DNA from: Phoronis australis
Taxonomy: Eukaryota > Phoronida > Phoronidae
Assembly (NCBI GenBank): GCA_002633005.1
Contig: NMRA01000024.1
Location: 639,803-703,802, forward strand
Direction of reading: 5' to 3'
DNA length: 64,000 nt
Position numbers and translations under genes: made by a program. The stretch's first letter is position 1. Each line of letters opens with the position of its first letter. Shown here piece by piece: positions 60,801 through 64,000 of the stretch. Below the pieces are notes generated by a model. It did not search any database and was not told the DNA's origin. It saw only the letters and a list, made by a program, of their open reading frames with translations.

Positions 60801-61783
60801 TTGTTTGAAGACTAAAGTTGCCCTATTTTAGATAAATGCATAACTTTCATTGATGCCAGTGCTCTCATTTATGGAAAGGTTGCACATTTTCCAGTCCTAT
60901 ATGGGGTCTTGGAAATTTAATTTTACTGGTCAAATTAGGTGTAGCTTCTGAGATTACACACTGACCACCATCTCTAGCCGACTAGAGACGGTGTAGCTCC
61001 TATGCGAACTTCATACGCCGGAAACTTATCACACTCACTAAAACGCCAATGTCACATTGTTATAAATATCTTTTGCGCATAGAGGGGCATCTTCCTTCCA
61101 ATTTGAAGAAATACTCCTGTTACCAGAAACTTTTCCTTCGAGCAGTCCCTTGTACAGTTCCCAAAATCGGTACATTTTACACTGTGCACGCCAGGGGATA
61201 TGACGTCATACCACCTGATGTGTGCAGTGTTAAAAATGGTTTGTTTCCAATTTTGGGAACTGAACGAGGGACTGCTCAAAGAAAAACTTTGATAACGGCA
61301 GTGTGAAAGGAAGGAATTAAATGCATCGATGGCCTCCTAAGGTGTCACTCTATGCACAAAAGATATTTATAATGTGACTTTGATGTTTTAGTCAGTGTGA
61401 GGCATAACTTGCCGAAAAGCTTTCAGCGTATGAAGCTCCTATAGGAGCTACACAGTCTCAGAGACAGTAGGTGGTAAATGTATAGCATATTCGAGATGAG
61501 TCAACATTGGATGTCAACATGCGGTGACACCATTTTTTGAAATTGACACTTAGAAATGACAAAAGTAAGAGAGATTCTTATGGTGTGGGAATACCTCACT
61601 CTCACTGTAGTGCTCCAAGTCCAACTCTGGCACATCCCAGTTGTTTTCAATGGGGACGTCCATTTCTTCATTGATGGTTATTTCTTCTTCGTTCGAACAC
61701 TCCGGTTGGTGGCTTTCATTTGTACTTTCCTCATCATGCTGTGGATTGAAATAATTCACAAGAGCGTTCCACATGGACGTCAC
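33851..61783 (-). CDS. CAMSAP: CAMSAP/Patronin, microtubule minus-end binding protein (18 exons)
   Basis: Eighteen exons join with matching phases into 1825 codons and a stop. Family: CAMSAP1-3 of vertebrates and Patronin of flies bind and stabilise free microtubule minus ends in the cytoplasm. Seen here: an N-terminal region typical of the family (SKAYSQDDLPDDLKEPF, residues 75-91); a CAMSAP-type CH domain at about 196-345 with ELPYDLEDALLFWMNKV; the conserved PVPISNATKRSF near 395-407; EPLIPAVTRPAKEK at 555-568; a basic coiled coil (EKRRVEAQMNKQRQRVGKA) at about 878-918; a second helix (LEKLNHSLSELQSEIMRLS) at 1070-1095; a charged coiled coil at about 1514-1590; and the CKK domain at about 1685-1825, which recognises minus ends. 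The length fits the family (about 1500-1700). The longer exon-14 option adds 9 codons. Gene order and sequence leave little doubt; untranslated ends are not resolved. Confidence 0.96.
35303..35466 (-). CDS. CAMSAP: CAMSAP exon 17 (CKK domain core)
   Basis: Acceptor GTTGTAG, donor AA followed by GTAAGT, ends in phase 2. HFVILFRDRGQKYRALYSF and IHGTGPKQITNKMIERYF match the family. Confidence 0.97.
36391..36703. mobile_element. Mutator-like MITE with 10-bp target duplication
   Basis: The flanks 36381-36390 and 36704-36713 are both TCAACTTTTG. The ends are imperfect inverted repeats (CCCGGTGCAGCTGACACGGA against CACGGATCAGCTGACATGGA, 16 of 20 by my alignment). A 9-10 bp duplication is typical of Mutator-like elements. 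It lies in the CAMSAP intron between exons 16 and 17. Confidence 0.75.
36905..37023 (-). CDS. CAMSAP: CAMSAP exon 16 (CKK domain start)
   Basis: Acceptor GGTTCAG, donor GAG followed by GTTAGT, ends in phase 0. PKLFVKPSSKSNRHIIINAI and SHCCLAGCVN are near-identical to the opening of vertebrate CKK domains. Confidence 0.97.
37270..37412 (-). mobile_element. tRNA-derived SINE
   Basis: On the - strand the head reads AGTGGCTCAGTGGCTGGAGC (A-box-like, near 37402) and later GGTCCTGAGTTGGAGTCC (B-box-like, near 37350), about the spacing of a tRNA gene. The body extends to a T-rich edge (+ strand) near 37265. It sits in the CAMSAP intron between exons 15 and 16. The fold is not that of a functional tRNA. 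Confidence 0.7.
37817..37996 (-). CDS. CAMSAP: CAMSAP exon 15 (Ser-rich linker)
   Basis: Acceptor GTTGTAG, donor CTGG followed by GTGAGA, phase 1 on both sides. Encodes a serine-rich linker (SLDSGQISSGSLTHRAGSP). Confidence 0.9.
38358..38563 (-). CDS. CAMSAP: CAMSAP exon 14 (coiled-coil end, alternative donor)
   Basis: Acceptor TTTACAG. LRRDAIYQQYLNRKAEDED matches the vertebrate KQEYLRRKQQ helix. Two donors keep phase 1: CTG followed by GTAGGA (exon end 38358, better consensus) and AAAG followed by GTTCAT (end 38331, 9 codons longer). Confidence 0.85.
39493..39564. mobile_element. Foldback element, copy 2
   Basis: ATTTTGAGAACCAGTT at 39501 and its perfect inverse at 39541 flank a 24-base loop. 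It shares the right half with 27412-27476. CAMSAP intron between exons 13 and 14. Confidence 0.65.
40625..40752 (-). CDS. CAMSAP: CAMSAP exon 13 (coiled coil)
   Basis: Acceptor GCGCAG, donor AG followed by GTGGGT, ends in phase 2. KKREKLMLQQMKRREEMEKK is a highly charged helix preceding the CKK domain. Confidence 0.94.
41254..44383 (-). CDS. CAMSAP: CAMSAP exon 12 (3.1-kb central exon)
   Basis: Acceptor TTTCAG, donor GCC followed by GTAAGT, ends in phase 0. It encodes residues 470-1513: a long Ser/Pro-rich disordered region with two conserved helices (near 878-918 and 1070-1095). A single large central exon is also typical of vertebrate CAMSAP genes. There are no internal stops over 3130 bases. 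Confidence 0.96.
44929..44992 (-). CDS. CAMSAP: CAMSAP exon 11
   Basis: Acceptor ATTGCAG, donor AG followed by GTTTGT (weak), ends in phase 2. Reads NEVVNSGSIGHPPHGLHRK; the phases on both sides fit, but the peptide itself is poorly conserved. Confidence 0.85.
45292..45371 (-). CDS. CAMSAP: CAMSAP exon 10
   Basis: Acceptor ATTTTCAG, donor GTTG followed by GTATGT, ends in phase 1. Reads QPLLQKRQQNQ, matching a PLRQKQQK segment in the vertebrate protein. Confidence 0.9.
46334..46472 (-). CDS. CAMSAP: CAMSAP exon 9
   Basis: Acceptor TTGCAG, donor CAG followed by GTAGGT, ends in phase 2. It contains PVPISNATKRSF; the VPISNATKRSF part is, from memory, identical in vertebrate CAMSAP1, an unusual degree of conservation for a linker. 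The preceding intron is 8.5 kb. Confidence 0.95.
49110..49200 (-). CDS. Possible alternative first coding exon of CAMSAP
   Basis: An ATG in good context (AAAATGG) opens 30 codons (MAPSERNSSEPRGFHRYVQV at the start) and ends at a donor CAGG followed by GTATGT in phase 1, the phase required by exon 9. Joined to it, the product would lack the CH domain but keep the coiled coils and the CKK domain. Upstream lie two CACGTG boxes and a combined ETS/CRE-like site. There is no homology in the peptide itself, so transcript data are required. Confidence 0.4.
49201..49835 (-). promoter_or_regulatory. Possible internal CAMSAP promoter
   Basis: CpG is more frequent here than in the surrounding intron. 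Two CACGTG boxes lie at 49308-49313 and 49320-49325. ACTTCCGGTGACGTCA at 49816-49831 combines an ETS-like and a CRE-like site. AAAATGGC overlaps the proposed start codon. Confidence 0.4.
49940..50023. repeat. Short tandem repeat, unit about 21 bp
   Basis: Four diverged units of the type ACCCCTACCTACAAGTTT follow each other. Confidence 0.6.
51104..53492. repeat. Direct duplication of about 1.12 kb (51104-52221 and 52371-53492)
   Basis: The two copies align end to end with only scattered substitutions and small indels. The first copy stops exactly at the N at 52222. The second starts exactly at a transposon end. This fits two alleles placed one after the other, not a genomic duplication. Confidence 0.9.
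52223..52370. mobile_element. End of a DNA transposon (CAGGGCTCGACAT type)
   Basis: Read on the - strand, the element begins CAGGGCTCGACATAACGAGC and continues with inverted GGTCGCAAATGCGACC-like blocks. This terminus type is widespread in animal genomes and resembles hAT ends. It is truncated by the N at 52222. The adjoining CATAAGAG could be one copy of an 8-bp target duplication. Confidence 0.6.
53801..54231. mobile_element. Terminal-inverted-repeat element (CCCGGTTGCATGAAAC type)
   Basis: About 50 bases at each end are inverted copies: GCATGAAACAGTCC...GGGACTCAAC on the left and its inverse, ending TGTTTCATGAAACAGGGG, on the right. A related half-copy (CATGCAACACCCCC) lies inside. No coding capacity. 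Confidence 0.65.
54759..54815. repeat. GCAC/CA microsatellite
   Basis: Runs of GCAC units pass into (CA)n. Confidence 0.95.
54968..55201 (-). CDS. CAMSAP: CAMSAP exon 8 (CH domain end)
   Basis: Acceptor TTTTCAG, donor ACTA followed by GTAAGT, ends in phase 1. SCYNFKLIKTFCG and LKPSVLTFLTELFYYFE match the last helices of the CH domain. Confidence 0.96.
55960..56101 (-). CDS. CAMSAP: CAMSAP exon 7 (CH domain)
   Basis: Acceptor CTTACAG, donor CTG followed by GTAAGT, ends in phase 1. LAILVNFYCPQCIRFA corresponds to the YYCPEQ segment of the CH domain. Confidence 0.95.
56573..56732 (-). CDS. CAMSAP: CAMSAP exon 6 (CH domain)
   Basis: Acceptor CATTTTAG, donor AAAAG followed by GTGAGT, ends in phase 0. 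RFATFNASSELPYDLEDALL opens the CAMSAP-type calponin-homology domain. Confidence 0.97.
57449..57534 (-). CDS. CAMSAP: CAMSAP exon 5
   Basis: Acceptor TCTTCAG, donor CG followed by GTGAGT, ends in phase 2. SHMALTETLMEAHTKEV leads into the CH domain. Confidence 0.95.
57997..58106 (-). CDS. CAMSAP: CAMSAP exon 4
   Basis: Acceptor CACTGTAG, donor ATG followed by GTGAGA, ends in phase 0. HWAVIEALSKRGLYVV and ESAVTETDL match the vertebrate proteins closely. Confidence 0.96.
59625..59739 (-). CDS. CAMSAP: CAMSAP exon 3
   Basis: Acceptor ACTGTAG, donor TCTG followed by GTAGGT, ends in phase 1. Reads VKPLLAGLMVSGEVYLRVCT, matching the vertebrate segment that ends in ELYCRVC. Confidence 0.95.
60533..60622 (-). 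CDS. CAMSAP: CAMSAP exon 2
   Basis: Thirty codons, phase 0 at both ends. The acceptor is TTCTAG and the donor AAG followed by GTACAA. Contains WLLSKAYSQDDLPDDLKEPF, the family's N-terminal conserved motif. Confidence 0.95.
60964..61475. mobile_element. Palindromic foldback element of about 510 bp
   Basis: The two arms are diverged inverted copies meeting at TGACGTCA (61201-61208). Paired blocks include GTGTAGCTCCTAT at both ends, TATAAATATCTTTTG, GAGCAGTCCC and CAGTTCCCAAAAT. Frames on both strands here are mirror images and not genes. It occupies half of CAMSAP intron 1. Confidence 0.85.
61595..61783 (-). CDS. CAMSAP: CAMSAP exon 1 (start codon)
   Basis: The start MTSMWNALVNYF opens 63 codons with an acidic stretch (EEEITINEEMD) and then VPELDLEHYSESE, which aligns with the region just before the first conserved helix of vertebrate CAMSAPs. 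The donor is GAG followed by GTATTC, phase 0. An upstream non-coding exon cannot be excluded. Confidence 0.85.
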
Positions 61784-62129
61784 TTGTTCTCTGTTAAAAC
61801 TGTAACAGACGTCGGGATTTTTAATTTAAAAATCTCGTTTGGAAAAATAATCGAACGGAGTTGATCGACATCAATAAAATTATTTCAAACCAGGCACAAA
61901 ACGCATTGTCTATTGATCCAAAAGTTAGATTATTTAGTCATCAGAGCATTTCATTCAATTGCCGACAAGTTGAAAAATCTATTATGCCGCATTTTATCAG
62001 AAAACACACGAAAATCCCTAAACCAACACCTAAAATTATTTTCTGCTAAAACCTTTTCCGGTTAATGCACGCATGCGTAATGCATATTTCCCAAAGTTCA
62101 TCATTCCGGAAGTTTTGTTCTGACGTGTC
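61784..62129. promoter_or_regulatory. Bidirectional promoter between CAMSAP and the + strand gene
   Basis: The two start codons are 346 bases apart and divergent. GCACGCATGCGTA at 62067-62079 resembles an NRF1 site; TTCCGG near 62056 and TTCCGGAA near 62104 resemble ETS sites. No TATA box stands out near either start. Confidence 0.6.
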
Positions 62130-62205
62130 ATGGCCGCCGCCTGGGAGTTTGTGTGTGTTACTCTAACTCTGTTGTTGGTTTTATTCGAAAATGTGGACTG
62201 TAAAA
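62130..62205 (+). CDS. First exon of a secreted or membrane protein (signal peptide)
   Basis: The ATG (context TCATGG) opens MAAAWEFVCVTLTLLLVLFE and the exon ends after VDCK at a consensus GTAAGT donor, phase 1. The hydrophobic core VCVTLTLLLVLF and a small-residue/Cys region form a typical signal peptide, so the product enters the secretory pathway. The rest of the gene lies mostly beyond the window. The family cannot be told from 25 residues. Confidence 0.65.
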
Positions 62206-64000
62206 GTAAGTTAAGTCGTCGTATCAATTCATTTTGTGAATATGATGGCTTATATTTATCGAGTGATATATAGTTACTTCTCTGTATTTCAAAACCGACC
62301 TGATATCGTCCCGCCGGCTTCAGCCAATCCGGTTTTTACAACGCATGATTCCCTCAATAGTCAGTGGCATTATAATTGGCATTGCTTTGGATATTAGAAT
62401 ATGAACATTGTAATATAGTTTCAGAGTTCACACAATGTAGGATTGATTTTTATCTGCGGTAAATCAAATTTGCATCACCTCATTTCTTTTTTGTGGACTG
62501 CTTGAGAGCCGCGAGGAGTTGAGAAACTAGGTGACTCTTGACTTGAGAAACCAGCACAACCTCACAGTCACAGTATTCGCTCCTTAGCAGTACCAGCTTT
62601 GGTCGTTTTCGCCACTAAACAAGTCTAGGGAAAAGATCACAGTTTGTTTGATTGATCTTGATGTAATCATAAATCTGATTCAACAAAAGCCCTTGTTTCC
62701 ACTTTGTCTCAAGACACTTGAAAAAAATGCCTTACATAAAGCAAGTTCTCTTTTGCCTTGGCCTTGGGCTAAGTGCAAAGGTGTACCAATATATACATAC
62801 AGCTTTGCACCAATGTGAGTTAAAAATTGTCCCTATAAAATTTAACAAAAATTTAACAGACGCTCACGTCACAAAAGCCGTAGACTGATGAAAGAAAATG
62901 ATGCTGATTAGATTGCTTTTCATTTAAATTGGTATAACTGACAAAGTGAATTCCATATTTTGCATGCATCCCAGTCAGTCATGAGTTCTACCGAGCAGAA
63001 CTACCCCAGACTGTGTAATTTGAAGTCTATGTAAAATTTACATCCATCGCCTCTTGGATGTATTTTTTGTAGTGTGGATGAAACTTTTATGTATGGTCTT
63101 TGGAGAAATAGTTTAAATTTGAAAGGTTGTATGCCAGTTGGTATATTCTAATCAATTTTGGACATAAATAATTGCCGAGTTTGACCTTTTGTTTTTAAAA
63201 GCTTCTAACATTGCTTTGAATGTCCACAAGTGATCAAACCGTTGTCTGTTGGTAAGTGTGGTATAGAACATCATGGTATTTTAATGCGGTGCTTCTTATC
63301 TTTTATGATAAAATAAAAAAATGTCATTTCACTTGTCCGTCATATTATGTCCTAGACTGTTGAGGTTATATTGTTAGGGTACTTTTCAATTGGGGTGTAA
63401 AAGCAGTGTCATCTGGAAATCATGGTGCATGCAATTTTTAAGATAATCGCCTAATACCCAATTTAGGCATGTTCGTATTTCTAAAGGGGCTGTTTTATTT
63501 TTTTGAATTAAAAGTTATGTGTTATTTCATTAAAATTTTGAAAATGAGACATTTATTCTGGTGTTTCACTTTTAACAGTTGTGTTGTTTATGTTGTAACA
63601 GATACAGCATGTTTCGCAGTCTAAATTGAAACAAATTGATCGTGTCTGTTCAGACCTGCATTTATTGTGTAAGGCGATGTGTTTTTCTCGAATTAAACAT
63701 AAATTCACCTAAAATTTTATTTTACATCTAGGACATAGAAGTAAGTATATTTGATCAGAAATCCTGTGATGCGTTTGGGATGAAAGACCCTTACAGCCAA
63801 AGGAGTTGCGTCGACATTGCAATCAGTCACGATCTGGTTGATTTTGCATGGCATTGTGTTCAAAGTTGCTTATGACCTTGATAAGGTCGCTTCTGAAGTC
63901 AACTTTCTTCACAAGTGTTGCCTCCCATCCTCTGTATTAACTGCGTATGGGGTGGCGTATTGTAGAAATTATCAATTAGTTAACCGAACCATTCGACATA
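62206..64000 (+). other. Probable intron of the + strand gene
   Basis: AT-rich, without clear elements. A cysteine-containing open stretch at 63759-63868 (SCDAFGMKDPYSQRSC, then WHCVQSC) follows a weak acceptor. Its phase does not fit exon 1 directly, so an intervening exon would be needed, or it is not coding. Confidence 0.35.

Noticed and set aside
61049-61306. Overlapping 85- and 75-codon frames on opposite strands
   Set aside because: They are mirror images produced by the palindromic element.

Overview
The window is nuclear DNA of a metazoan, most likely a marine invertebrate. It has GT-AG introns, long AT-rich introns, many decayed transposons with terminal inverted repeats, LINEs of vertebrate-like clades, a tRNA-derived SINE, and remnants resembling the P2RX7 C-terminal domain family that is expanded in cnidarians, molluscs and invertebrate deuterostomes. 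I cannot name the species. Three single N bases (22611, 23601, 52222) mark joins in a draft assembly. No prokaryotic gene organisation, CRISPR array or rRNA gene was seen. Layout: 1-9.84 kb is a decayed Ty3/gypsy-type LTR retrotransposon on the + strand, interrupted by a nearly complete L1/Tx1-type LINE on the - strand (about 2.89-8.00 kb). 9.84-19.4 kb is gene-poor: an array of CTTAAG palindromes, small non-autonomous DNA transposons (one a hAT-type MITE with a perfect 8-bp target duplication), a LINE scrap, a tandem repeat, and three spliced but frameshifted exons of an unrecognised + strand gene at 15.58-18.0 kb. 19.5-30 kb holds two decayed - strand loci that resemble P2RX7 C-terminal-domain genes; the second is interrupted by a 5'-truncated CR1-like LINE (28.08-29.75 kb). 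30-33.8 kb shows nothing coding. The main gene is CAMSAP/Patronin, the microtubule minus-end binding protein, on the - strand from 61783 to 33851. I could join 18 exons with matching intron phases into one open frame of 1825 codons (1834 with an alternative exon-14 donor), from the CAMSAP-type CH domain through the coiled coils to the C-terminal CKK domain. A possible internal promoter and first exon at 49.1-49.8 kb would give a form without the CH domain. The introns carry a Mutator-like MITE, a SINE, a foldback element, a palindrome of about 510 bp, and a 1.12-kb direct duplication around an N that looks like two alleles placed in tandem. Upstream of CAMSAP, 346 bp away and divergent, is the first exon of a + strand gene encoding a signal peptide. 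The two probably share a bidirectional promoter with NRF1-like and ETS-like sites.
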